From Brevibacillus sp. (GTDB taxonomy: Bacteria > Bacillota > Bacilli > Brevibacillales > Brevibacillaceae): DNA of 45,793 nt. Under the pieces are notes generated by a model. That model searched no databases. It was not told the origin of the DNA and worked only from the letters and a program-made list of their open reading frames with translations. This document shows, piece after piece, positions 14,927 through 21,986 of this stretch; the first letter of the stretch is position 1, and each line of letters starts with the position of its first letter. The stretch lies in contig JARDZO010000006.1 in the NCBI GenBank assembly GCA_029240815.1, positions 1 to 45,793 on the forward strand, written 5' to 3'. The position numbers and the translations under genes were made by a program.

Positions 14927-15799
14927 ATGAATTTGCTAAAATACCAGATTTTCATCAAAGTAGTTGAAGTAGGGAGTCTCACTAAGGCTGGAGAAATATT
15001 AAACCTATCACAATCAGCAATCAGTCATGCCATCTCCGGGTTAGAGCATGGGATAGGTTTGAATCTTCTTATTAGGAACCGTTCAGGCATCAAACTCACC
15101 GATAATGGAGAACGTTTATTGCATCATTTCAAAAAAATCATCCAGTTAAATGATGAGCTTTCTCAAGAAGTAGCTTTGATCAAGGGGATGGAAATTGGCA
15201 CTGTGAGGATAGGTACATTCTCAAGTGTATCGATATGCTGGTTACCTAGAATTTTAAAAGAGTACCACGATCAGTTTCCGCTCATTGAAACGAAAATACT
15301 AGATGGCAACTATCGTGAGATCGAAAACTGGATAGTAAGCGGGGAAGTTGATATAGGCTTCGTTAATCTCCCCACTCAAGAAGGGTTAGATGTGATTCAG
15401 TTGAAAAAAGATAGGATGTTCTGCATTTTGCCTTCCCATCACCCTCTGCGAGAGCAAACAACCATTCGATTAGAACAAATCATAGACTCCCCTTTCATTA
15501 TGCCAGTCGCCGGTTGTGATACAGATCTGCGGCGAATTTTTTCGCAATATAAGCTTTCACCGAAAATCAAATACGAACTGGAAGATGACCATGCGATCAT
15601 GTCCATGGTACAAAACAATTTAGGTGTAAGTATTCTCCCTGAAATGATACTGGCACAGACTTATTACGATCTATGCAAGCGGCCATTGTATGGAGAGCAT
15701 TACCGTTCAATAGGCATCGCTGCTGTTTCCTTAAAGAATATCTCTCCGGCAGCAAAAAAATTTGTTGATTTCATCACAGCCTGGATAAACAAATCGTAA
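14927..15799 (+). CDS. LysR-family transcriptional regulator
   Basis: The gene encodes 290 residues from ATG 14927 (AGGTGG five bases upstream). The N-terminal winged helix-turn-helix is YQIFIKVVEVGSLTKAGEILNLSQSAISHAISGLE, followed by the linker helix and the periplasmic-binding-protein-like effector domain (GTVRIGTFSSVS, VDIGFVNLP, DDHAIMSMVQNNLGVSILPE). The position between the divergent ABM gene and the downstream EamA transporter suggests that one or both are targets. The effector is unknown. The gene has no operon partner before the leader peptide at 16005, about 200 bases downstream. Confidence 0.9.
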   Translation: MNLLKYQIFIKVVEVGSLTKAGEILNLSQSAISHAISGLEHGIGLNLLIRNRSGIKLTDNGERLLHHFKKIIQLNDELSQEVALIKGMEIGTVRIGTFSSVSICWLPRILKEYHDQFPLIETKILDGNYREIENWIVSGEVDIGFVNLPTQEGLDVIQLKKDRMFCILPSHHPLREQTTIRLEQIIDSPFIMPVAGCDTDLRRIFSQYKLSPKIKYELEDDHAIMSMVQNNLGVSILPEMILAQTYYDLCKRPLYGEHYRSIGIAAVSLKNISPAAKKFVDFITAWINKS

Positions 15800-15824
15800 C
15801 GAAAAAAGATGAAAATCCGTTCAA

Positions 15825-15960
15825 CAAATCTGCCCATTAACGTAATGACTCCAGTTGTTCAGTGAACATTAGACTAACAATGGTCACCAAGCACCCAAGT
15901 ATTTCTTATCATGTGTTTAACCCGTAAATGTCGTTTCACTTTTTGACCTGATAAAGCTAT
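15825..15960. other. Intergenic region after LysR gene
   Basis: CTGCCCATTAACGTAATGACTCC at about 15829 resembles the left arm of the dispersed hairpin repeat; no hairpin or right arm follows. No gene is visible before the leader ORF at 16005. Confidence 0.35.
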
Positions 15961-15973
15961 TTTATTGTAAAAT
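15943..15973 (+). promoter_or_regulatory. Possible promoter of leader-EamA 2 unit
   Basis: TTGACC (15943-15948), a 19-base spacer and TAAAAT (15968-15973) lie 32 bases before the leader ATG. The spacer is longer than ideal. Confidence 0.4.
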
Positions 15974-16004
15974 AATTAATAGTTTTGAAAGGAGATGAAG
16001 GTTG

Positions 16005-16058
16005 ATGATGTATACACCACTTTTTGAAAACGATGTACCTGTAATTATTCTCCCTTAA
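16005..16058 (+). CDS. Leader peptide MMYTPLFENDVPVIILP upstream of EamA transporter 2
   Basis: A 17-residue ORF starts at ATG 16005 with AAAGGAG about ten bases upstream; the next in-frame ATG is 16008. The stop is TAA 16056-16058. It shares F-E-x-D-V-P with the leader at 8154 and the same DNA GATGTACCTG. The codons after V-P form the first arm of an 11-bp hairpin, and the stop codon lies in a second, competing 10-bp hairpin. The layout mirrors that of the first copy although the surrounding DNA is different and AT-rich, which argues for selection on the peptide and on the fold. Confidence 0.75.
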   Translation: MMYTPLFENDVPVIILP

Positions 16059-16115
16059 CGGAAGAATAATTACGTCTCCGTTAAGGACATCAATCATTGT
16101 CTAAAAAACGGAGGG
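16041..16115 (+). promoter_or_regulatory. Predicted translational attenuator, EamA gene 2
   Basis: GTAATTATTCT (16041-16051, in the leader) pairs perfectly with AGAATAATTAC (16063-16073). CTCCGTT (16076-16082) pairs with AACGGAG (16107-16113), the SD of the transporter. The alternative is CCTTAACGGA (16053-16062) with TCCGTTAAGG (16077-16086), a 10-bp stem that excludes both others and frees the SD. A ribosome halted at the V-P codons would cover the first arm. Confidence 0.75.
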
Positions 16116-16120
16116 CAACA

Positions 16121-17029
16121 ATGAAAAATACCTTGATAGGTTCGTTATATTTATCACTCGCCGCTAGTATTTGGGGCGGAATGTATGTTGTCGTTAAAGT
16201 TGTGGTCGATATTGTACCACCACTTGAATTAGTATGGCTTCGCTATGTAATTGCTCTTTTAGCATTACTAATTATCGGAGCCCTAACAAAACAATCATGG
16301 CGTGTCGCGAAACGTGACTGGCTATTAATCATTTTGATTGGGTTAATTGGGAATATGATTTCCATCGTAACCCAAGAGGTCGGAACTATGCTTTCCTCTG
16401 CACAAATGGGAGCCATTATTACATCCACCACACCTGCATTCATGGTCCTGTTTGCACGAATGATCCTTAAAGAAAAAATTACTGCAAAGAAAGCAATTTC
16501 TATTGTTTTAGCAACAATTGGTGTTTGTGTTATTGTCGGAACTGCTCAAATCGATACCTCAAATCAGCTTGGTGGCATATCCCTTATTATCGCAGCACTA
16601 ACGTGGTCACTTATGTCTGTCCTTGTAAAACGAGTACCAGGGCAATATTCGCAAATTGTAGTAACAAGCTACAGTATCGTTGTAGCCGTTGCCTTTCTAA
16701 CGCCTTTTACACTGGGGAGATTAACTAAGCTTGATTTTCAAGCGATCATGCAACCTTCTATTTGGGGAGGTCTGCTATACTTGGGGGTCATTTCTACTGC
16801 GTGTGGCTTTTTGTTGTGGAATCGAGGCTTGCAAAAGCTTAACGCTTCCAGTGGCGGATTATTTTTCTTTTTCCAGCCGATAGTTGGTACTTTTTTAGGT
16901 TGGTTATTACTAGACGAACAGATTGGTTTGTCTTTTTGGATGGGTACAGCATTAATTTTTATTGGGGTGCTAGTAGTCATTCGCGACGATAAAACCCAGA
17001 AAGAAACCAAAAATGTGTTAACTGATTAG
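16121..17029 (+). CDS. EamA-family (DMT) transporter 2
   Basis: The gene encodes 302 residues. ATG 16121 is five bases after CGGAGGG; an in-frame TTG at 16097 lacks a site. Ten predicted membrane helices in two EamA repeats. It shares long blocks with the transporter at 8272: SLAASIWGGMYVVVKVVV, the SSAQMGAIITSTTPAF region, GVISTACGFLLWNRG and the FFFFQPIVGTFLGWLLL region. It is probably an exporter of a small metabolite or toxic compound in the inner membrane. It lies downstream of a LysR gene and is controlled by its own leader-peptide attenuator. Base composition is more AT-rich than the paralog, so the two were probably not duplicated recently within this genome. Confidence 0.9.
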   Translation: MKNTLIGSLYLSLAASIWGGMYVVVKVVVDIVPPLELVWLRYVIALLALLIIGALTKQSWRVAKRDWLLIILIGLIGNMISIVTQEVGTMLSSAQMGAIITSTTPAFMVLFARMILKEKITAKKAISIVLATIGVCVIVGTAQIDTSNQLGGISLIIAALTWSLMSVLVKRVPGQYSQIVVTSYSIVVAVAFLTPFTLGRLTKLDFQAIMQPSIWGGLLYLGVISTACGFLLWNRGLQKLNASSGGLFFFFQPIVGTFLGWLLLDEQIGLSFWMGTALIFIGVLVVIRDDKTQKETKNVLTD

Positions 17030-17043
17030 AAATGCTGACATAA

Positions 17044-17095
17044 ACAGCGTCAGTTTAGGACTTTATTTTCTGATCCTAGATTGCCGCTGTTGTTC
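17044..17095 (+). terminator. Terminator-like hairpin after EamA 2
   Basis: ACAGCG/CGCTGT encloses TTAGGA/TCCTA and is followed by TTGTTCTTTGTT. It is built like the hairpin at 14392 and ends in CGGGTTAG, again recalling the dispersed repeat. Confidence 0.6.
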
Positions 17096-17099
17096 TTTG

Positions 17100-17330
17100 T
17101 TCGGGTTAGTGTAAAAATAATTAAACTATAGCTGCCAGTAAAATCAGCTGAAAAATGCATGGAATTAACAACCTCAGTCTAAAGCATTATTTGCGCAGAA
17201 CAAGTTGGACCTTATTATTTTTCCATTTGAGTTTATCGGTAACTTTTGATTTTTGAAAAGACACGAAGATGAATAAGACCATCGTGCTATTTGACATAAT
17301 TTAATTGTGATAAATACATTAGTTTCTACA
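17100..17330. other. Intergenic region, no supported gene
   Basis: AT-rich and without an ORF that has a ribosome binding site. A minus-strand frame (about 36 codons from ATG near 17300) has no recognisable features. Probably part of a decayed accessory region. Confidence 0.45.
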
Positions 17331-17416
17331 CTATCCAGTCCATTAGCGTAGAAAAAGGCAACCGGTTGTTAACGGCTGCCTGTTTAGATTGTTGAGCTGT
17401 CGAACCCGTTAGCGTA
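17331..17416 (+). repeat. Hairpin repeat, copy D
   Basis: The left arm CTATCCAGTCCATTAGCG (17331-17348) is followed by the imperfect hairpin GGCAACCGGTTGTTAACGG then CTGCC (17357-17380) and the right arm CTGTCGAACCCGTTAG (17397-17412). Confidence 0.8.
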
Positions 17417-17780
17417 AGCGTGCGATCAAGGCTCAATCGATAATAGTCTCGGGTTTTGCCATCTATTGCTCTCGTATTTAACATTAATATTTTCCATCTA
17501 CTCTTTATTGTGTAAGTGTATTCCACTTCCTCACCCTTTCAATTGGCTCTTCCCCAACCAAATGAGTTACACAACGACCCCTAAAGGAGACTTACAATCC
17601 CTGTGTAGCTTCAATATCCATTACTACATTACCATAAAGAACCCGTTAGTTTAAAAAAATCATTGAATGATATGATATACAAAGACAGTGATACTCTTAG
17701 CTGCGCTGTCTGTAACAGCAAATCTTGAGATCCCAAGCCTTCTTAGATTATAATTTCCACATATTGCAAACACCTGTTAC
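17417..17780. other. Intergenic region with a partial repeat arm
   Basis: GAACCCGTTAG at about 17639-17649 is an isolated right arm of the hairpin repeat. No gene is supported here; frames of about 60 codons on either strand lack starts with binding sites and cross the repeat. Confidence 0.45.
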
Positions 17781-17794
17781 AGGAGGGGTTACCC

Positions 17795-17898
17795 TTGCCA
17801 AGAAAAAAAGTCCCTCGTTAATCCCGAGCTCCGCCTACTCCCCAAAATATCATCTTGTCTACATGACAATCAGAACCAGGGAGGACGGCGAATCATGA
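17795..17898 (+). CDS. Short ORF coupled to amidoligase; complete only after a -1 shift
   Basis: TTG 17795 follows AGGAGG (17781-17786) with ideal spacing. In frame it encodes only MPRKKVPR (stop 17819-17821). On the A7 run 17803-17809 (AGA AAA AAA G) a -1 shift yields a 34-residue basic peptide that starts MPRKKSPS, contains SAYSPKYHLVYMTIRTRED and ends at TGA 17896-17898, overlapping the amidoligase ATG by ATGA. The exact overlap with the next start suggests that the longer frame is or was real. It could be a slippage-expressed small protein, a pseudogene, or a base missing from the A-run. Function unknown. Confidence 0.4.
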
Positions 17899-18803
17899 AG
17901 CCCTTACTTATGGATTGGAAAGACCTTTACTTTGGCGTCGAAATTGAATTTGTTGGGGGTAAACCCGAGAATGTAGAGCTATTGCCCGGCTGGACAATGG
18001 CGTTGGATGAACAGCAAATTGATGATACAGGCGAAGAGTCCGGCAGCGAACTTCAAACTCCCCCCATTCAATGGGAAGAACGGGAACAAATCCGCGAGAT
18101 GTTGCTAAGGCTACTTGCGACTGGGGCTAGGGTAAATTGGAATTGCGGACTTCATGTCCACGTTGGTTTGGAGCCTTGGGGAGAAGAAGCGATTCCCGAT
18201 TTTATCGAAGCAGCATTGCAGCATCAAGAATCAGTGAAATACTTGTTTAAGACTAGTGAAGATCGGCTAGTATACTGCCCCCCTGTCTCCCGGGAAATGC
18301 GGGATCGATTTATTTCCGCCCCTGGGGAAGCGGCGCTTCGACGTAAAGGGCGTCCTCAGTCCCATCGCTGTGGCATCAATCTTGCTGCATGGTTTGATAA
18401 CAGGACAGTGGAAATTCGTTATGCAAACGGCACTTTAAATTACGATGAAGTAATCACTTCCATCGAATTTTGCCTTCGCTTCATTGCAGCCATAGGTGCA
18501 AGACGCACGCTCTCATGCAATCCCAAGAAGATGGCAAATGAACTCGGAGTACCTCTCACCGGATATCCTCAGCCCATTCCCGCACCACTTTGGTATCGAG
18601 AAAGGATATGGCTAGAAAACATGTTAGTGCCGATATTAACCCCTATAACCACCAGCCTTGTCCGAGATAGCGAAATCCTTCATATATTGCCTAGGCCTGA
18701 TGGTTTATTGGTTGCACTCGAAAATACCGATGGAAAAATAGTGAGGTACCTTTTCCATGTATCTCCAACTTCTTGGAAAATTGTATGTAAGCTTCCAGAT
18801 TAA
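17895..18803 (+). CDS. Amidoligase_2 family protein (glutamine-synthetase-like COOH-NH2 ligase)
   Basis: The gene encodes 302 residues. ATG 17895 follows GGGAGGACGG. Features of the Amidoligase_2 family are YFGVEIEFVGG (metal-binding Glu pair) near residue 12, DDTGEESGSELQTPP, CGLHVHVGLEPWG (the HxH metal/ATP site) and RCGINLAAWFDNRTVEIRYANGTL (conserved Asn, Glu and Arg). These ATP-dependent enzymes are predicted to join carboxyl and amino groups in peptides, cell-wall polymers or small metabolites; few have been tested. No membrane or secretion signal. It is coupled to the short ORF upstream and followed by a strong terminator, so the unit is that pair only. Confidence 0.85.
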   Translation: MKPLLMDWKDLYFGVEIEFVGGKPENVELLPGWTMALDEQQIDDTGEESGSELQTPPIQWEEREQIREMLLRLLATGARVNWNCGLHVHVGLEPWGEEAIPDFIEAALQHQESVKYLFKTSEDRLVYCPPVSREMRDRFISAPGEAALRRKGRPQSHRCGINLAAWFDNRTVEIRYANGTLNYDEVITSIEFCLRFIAAIGARRTLSCNPKKMANELGVPLTGYPQPIPAPLWYRERIWLENMLVPILTPITTSLVRDSEILHILPRPDGLLVALENTDGKIVRYLFHVSPTSWKIVCKLPD

Positions 18804-18822
18804 TTAAATTGCTTCAGAACCA

Positions 18823-18848
18823 TCCCCCTCTATTGAGGGGGTATTTTA
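18823..18848 (+). terminator. Rho-independent terminator
   Basis: CCCCCTC/GAGGGGG with loop TATT, followed by TATTTT, 20 bases after the amidoligase stop. Confidence 0.85.
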
Positions 18849-18989
18849 ATAAACGGTATTCATTCAAACAAACTTTCCGTTGTTTCGATACGGTTGAACG
18901 CATTTGATTTTAAACTATCCTGCCAGTCTGCTTAACGTGGCCACCAATCAGCGATAGCCTTGGTTTTTCTTATCCTTTCCAACGCAAAA
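18849..18989. other. Intergenic region with a partial repeat
   Basis: ACTATCCTGCCAG (about 18917) matches the left arm of the hairpin repeat. GCTTAACGTGGCCACCA resembles the sequence at about 5674-5691 that precedes the GTCTA tandem array. No gene seen. Confidence 0.45.
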
Positions 18990-19013
18990 CAAAAAAGGCG
19001 GCATTATGCCGCC
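18990..19013 (-). terminator. Rho-independent terminator of the lipoprotein gene
   Basis: On the minus strand GGCGGCAT/ATGCCGCC is followed by TTTTTTG. It lies about 100 bases past the lipoprotein stop codon. Confidence 0.85.
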
Positions 19014-19113
19014 CTATATGGTAAACCCGGGGAGGGAAGTAGAGGAGTACAAACGAACAAGTTGGCTTCTTGTCGTTACTGCTAGATTACTTTACTGCTT
19101 TCATTACCCTACA

Positions 19114-19518
19114 CTACTGCTTGGTTGTATCGGTCGTACCAGACTGGTCAGTAGAACCGCTGTTCTCTGTGCCAGTTGTTCCTGTCGTGCCCTCAGAGCC
19201 TGCGTCAGACTTGCTGTCTGTGCTGCCGCTGTCACTCGAAGTGCTGGAATCAGACGATGTGCTGGAGCTGTCAGACGATCCAGTTGTGGCGCCTGAATCG
19301 GACGAGCCGCCTGTTGCAGCATCAGGTGTTGATTGATCTTGAGAAACCGAGTTATCGGTCGATTCGCTGTTAGTAGTGGAGGAGCTCTCCGGTGTGGTCG
19401 CGCTGCCTCCTTCTTGTTGGGTCGCTGGTTCTGGTGTACCTGTATTGCTAGAGCAGGCAACCAAGCTACCTGACAGGAGCAATGCGACAGCTGCGATGGA
19501 AACCCATCTTTTATTCAT
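19114..19518 (-). CDS. Ser/Thr/Asp-rich low-complexity lipoprotein
   Basis: The gene encodes 134 residues from ATG 19518 (AAGGGG eight bases upstream; an ATG at 19524 is too close). The signal peptide ends in the lipobox SLVAC, so Cys22 would be lipidated. Everything after it is disordered and made almost only of S, T, D, G, E, N and Q, with runs such as SSDSSSTSSDSSTSSDSGS. There is no folded domain. It may act as a surface spacer or cation-binding polymer. It is transcribed in the same direction as, and about 160 bases after, the histidine kinase gene. Confidence 0.8.
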   Translation of the reverse strand: MNKRWVSIAAVALLLSGSLVACSSNTGTPEPATQQEGGSATTPESSSTTNSESTDNSVSQDQSTPDAATGGSSDSGATTGSSDSSSTSSDSSTSSDSGSTDSKSDAGSEGTTGTTGTENSGSTDQSGTTDTTKQ

Positions 19519-19675
19519 GTTCATTCCCCTTTCAATCCTTGGCTTCGTGACTCTCTCTCCGTCACACTTATATCGTAACGGGTAAAGATAATCATTCTGT
19601 GAGGAAGATGGGAAAAAACGATGATCAAAATATGAAAAAAGTATGACCATCTCCTGGCGAGCTTCATTCACAGGA

Positions 19676-21121
19676 TCAGGTCGATTGACGAGAGGCCGCT
19701 ATGGTTGGAAGCCACACCGTAAACGTGCTACCTACGCCCGGCTCACTTTCTACACTCCATTTGCCTTCATGGAGCTCCACCAGCTCTTTGACGATGGCCA
19801 ACCCCAAGCCCGTACCCTTGTTGTTTTTCGAACGCCCTCGATCCACTTTAAAGAAGCGCTCCCAGATCCGATGCAGATCGTCCTGCGAGATGCCGATTCC
19901 CGTATCCGCCACTTGTATCTTGACGTACGACTCCTCTGCAACTGCGCTCAACCGAATTTCCCCTTGCTCCGTAAACTTCACCGCGTTTTTCACAAAGTTT
20001 TTCAGAATTTGCGCGACGCGATCACGATCCGCATAAATTTTCGGCAGGTCATCAGCCAGCTCCACCGCAATGCCAAGCCCTTTCTCCTCGGCTTCAGCAC
20101 GAAATGAGAATGCTACCTTGTTCATCACTTCCGCTACATCTACAGGGAACTTCGCCAGATTGACCTCGTTATTCTCTAGCTTCATCAAATCCATCAAATC
20201 ATCGACCAGCCGATTGACTTGCATCGTCTCCGAATACATCACAGCGTAATATTTTTGCCGTGCCTCTTCTTCCTCTACCAAGCCATCCTGCAGCGCTTCC
20301 AGAAAGCCCTGCATGGCTGTCAGAGGTGTACGCAGCTCGTGTGATACGTTGGCGAGAAAATCATTCCGTACTTGCTCCAGATGGTGTCGTTCTTGCTCCA
20401 CCCGCTCCAGCTTTTCTGCCATCGTGTTGATAGTCTGCGCCACGTCACCGATTTCGTCGGACGTATCGACGCGAACCCGTTCGGCATAGTTGCCCCGACC
20501 TATCTCAGCAGCCGTCCTTTCAATGGTTCGCAATGGGCGTGAGATCGACCATGACAAATAAGAAACCATCGCAGTCGAGAGGAGGACACCAAAGAGCGTC
20601 GCCCACAGAATCGTCTCGCGCATTTGTCCAAAGGTTTTCTCGATCCCTTCGATCGGGGCATGCAAAATAATACCCCCGTATACTTTCTCGCCCTCTCCCC
20701 ACGGTACCGAAACAGACAGCATCGGGTCTTCCAGTCCTTCGATTTGGAGCTCCGTTACCGCGCTCTTTCCTTTCAGCACACTATCCGCAATCGAGACTGC
20801 CACCGATTTGCCTGTAAACACTTCGTCTTTCATCGAGGTCGCGACAATCTTTCCTTCCTGATCGAACAGCCAGATTCGCGTATCAAATGCTTCATCCAGC
20901 ATGACGAGCTGATCCATCAGCCTCTTGTTCACCCGATCATAGTCTTGGATCGCGACATTTACCTTTTTGGCCATGCGCAGCATTTCTTCTTCTTTGGAAT
21001 CGTAAATATACTCCCGTGCAAAAAGAGAAATGAGCAGGCCAGAAATACCCAATCCGACGAGAACAGTAGCCAGAAAGCTGAAGAGCAACCGACGGAAGAT
21101 GCTTTTCGATGTGCCTAGCAT
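19676..21121 (-). CDS. Sensor histidine kinase (PhoR/ResE type)
   Basis: The gene encodes 481 residues. ATG 21121 overlaps the TGA of the response regulator gene (TGATG). The membrane helices are about residues 9-33 and 170-192, enclosing an extracellular sensor region of about 135 residues with a dCache/PAS-like look (DTRIWLFDQEGKIVATS). HAMP follows (SISRPLRTIERTAAEIGRGN). The dimerisation helix carries FLANVSHELRTPLTAM with phospho-His about residue 261. The ATPase domain has N-box NFVKNAVKFT, G1 VADTGIGI and G2 NKGTGLGLAI. All catalytic motifs are intact. It partners the OmpR-type regulator upstream; the stimulus is unknown. Confidence 0.92.
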   Translation of the reverse strand: MLGTSKSIFRRLLFSFLATVLVGLGISGLLISLFAREYIYDSKEEEMLRMAKKVNVAIQDYDRVNKRLMDQLVMLDEAFDTRIWLFDQEGKIVATSMKDEVFTGKSVAVSIADSVLKGKSAVTELQIEGLEDPMLSVSVPWGEGEKVYGGIILHAPIEGIEKTFGQMRETILWATLFGVLLSTAMVSYLSWSISRPLRTIERTAAEIGRGNYAERVRVDTSDEIGDVAQTINTMAEKLERVEQERHHLEQVRNDFLANVSHELRTPLTAMQGFLEALQDGLVEEEEARQKYYAVMYSETMQVNRLVDDLMDLMKLENNEVNLAKFPVDVAEVMNKVAFSFRAEAEEKGLGIAVELADDLPKIYADRDRVAQILKNFVKNAVKFTEQGEIRLSAVAEESYVKIQVADTGIGISQDDLHRIWERFFKVDRGRSKNNKGTGLGLAIVKELVELHEGKWSVESEPGVGSTFTVWLPTIAASRQST

Positions 21122-21816
21122 CAGTTTTCCACCCCGAACTTGTAGCCGATCCCCCAGACAGTATGAATACATTCATACGGGAGCTTTTCCAGCCGTTGTC
21201 GGATCTTTTTGATATGGACATCAATCGTACGCACGTCCCCAAAGTAGTCAAATCCCCATACCAGCTCCAGCAGCTGCTCGCGTGAGAACACACTGCCCGG
21301 TGACTTTGCCATCTGCACCAGCAAATCAAACTCCTTGGGTCGGAAGCTGATTTTCTCCCCAGCCGCTACCACTTCCCGCTTGTCTACATCGATCGTCAGC
21401 TGATCAAAAGCGAGTGGCTTGGACACGTCCTCCACTGCTTTTGCTTTTGGCTGCATCCGGCGTAAAATAGCGCGAATCCGCGCCACCAGCTCGCGCGGAC
21501 TAAACGGTTTTGTCACATAATCATCCGCGCCTAGTTCCAAACCGAGAACGCGATCGAATTCTTCATCTTTGGCCGTCAGCATAATGATGGGCGTGTCCCA
21601 CTTTTTGCGGATTTCCCGACATGCCTCGAAGCCATCCATCTGCGGCATCATCACATCCAGGATCACCATGTCCGGCGCTTCTTTTTCCATTAAATCAATG
21701 GCTTGCTGCCCATCGTTTGCCACGACCAAATCTATTTGTTGCTTAGAAAAGTAAAGGCGAATAATTTCGCGTACATTTGGATCATCGTCAGCTACTAAAA
21801 CCTTTGTTGGTGCCAA
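21121..21816 (-). CDS. OmpR/PhoB-family response regulator
   Basis: The gene encodes 231 residues from TTG 21816, behind GGGAGG with eight bases between; longer frames have no site. The receiver domain has acidic DDD at about residues 9-11, the phospho-Asp in DMVILDVMMPQMDGFE, Thr in MLTAKDE and Lys in VTKPFSP. The C-terminal winged helix reads KISFRPKEFDLLVQMAKSPGSVFSREQLLELVWGFDYFGDVRTIDVHIKKIRQRLE and ends with a VWGIGYKF wing. It forms an operon with the kinase. The terminator of brnQ at 21944 separates it from upstream transcription. Confidence 0.93.
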   Translation of the reverse strand: MAPTKVLVADDDPNVREIIRLYFSKQQIDLVVANDGQQAIDLMEKEAPDMVILDVMMPQMDGFEACREIRKKWDTPIIMLTAKDEEFDRVLGLELGADDYVTKPFSPRELVARIRAILRRMQPKAKAVEDVSKPLAFDQLTIDVDKREVVAAGEKISFRPKEFDLLVQMAKSPGSVFSREQLLELVWGFDYFGDVRTIDVHIKKIRQRLEKLPYECIHTVWGIGYKFGVEN

Positions 21817-21943
21817 AGCTAATAACCTCCCTTCCGTAAAAACCCAGTTCAGACCGGCAGGCTTTTTCCTATGGTAACACAGATACAGCGGCTTGTGGAC
21901 GGATGGAAGTCCTAGCTGGCTGGAACTAGAAGGAAAGAGCAGA

Positions 21944-21972
21944 AAAAAAGCCGGGAATAACCCCGACTTTTT
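21944..21972 (-). terminator. Terminator after brnQ
   Basis: AAAAAG-CCGGG and CCCCG-A-CTTTTT form a hairpin flanked by A- and T-runs that can work on both strands. It lies just past the stop of brnQ. Confidence 0.75.
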
Positions 21973-21986
21973 CTGGTTCGAATCTA

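Noticed and set aside
17326..17654. Two frames of about 62-66 codons on opposite strands
   Set aside because: They overlap hairpin repeat D and each other, with no ribosome binding site.
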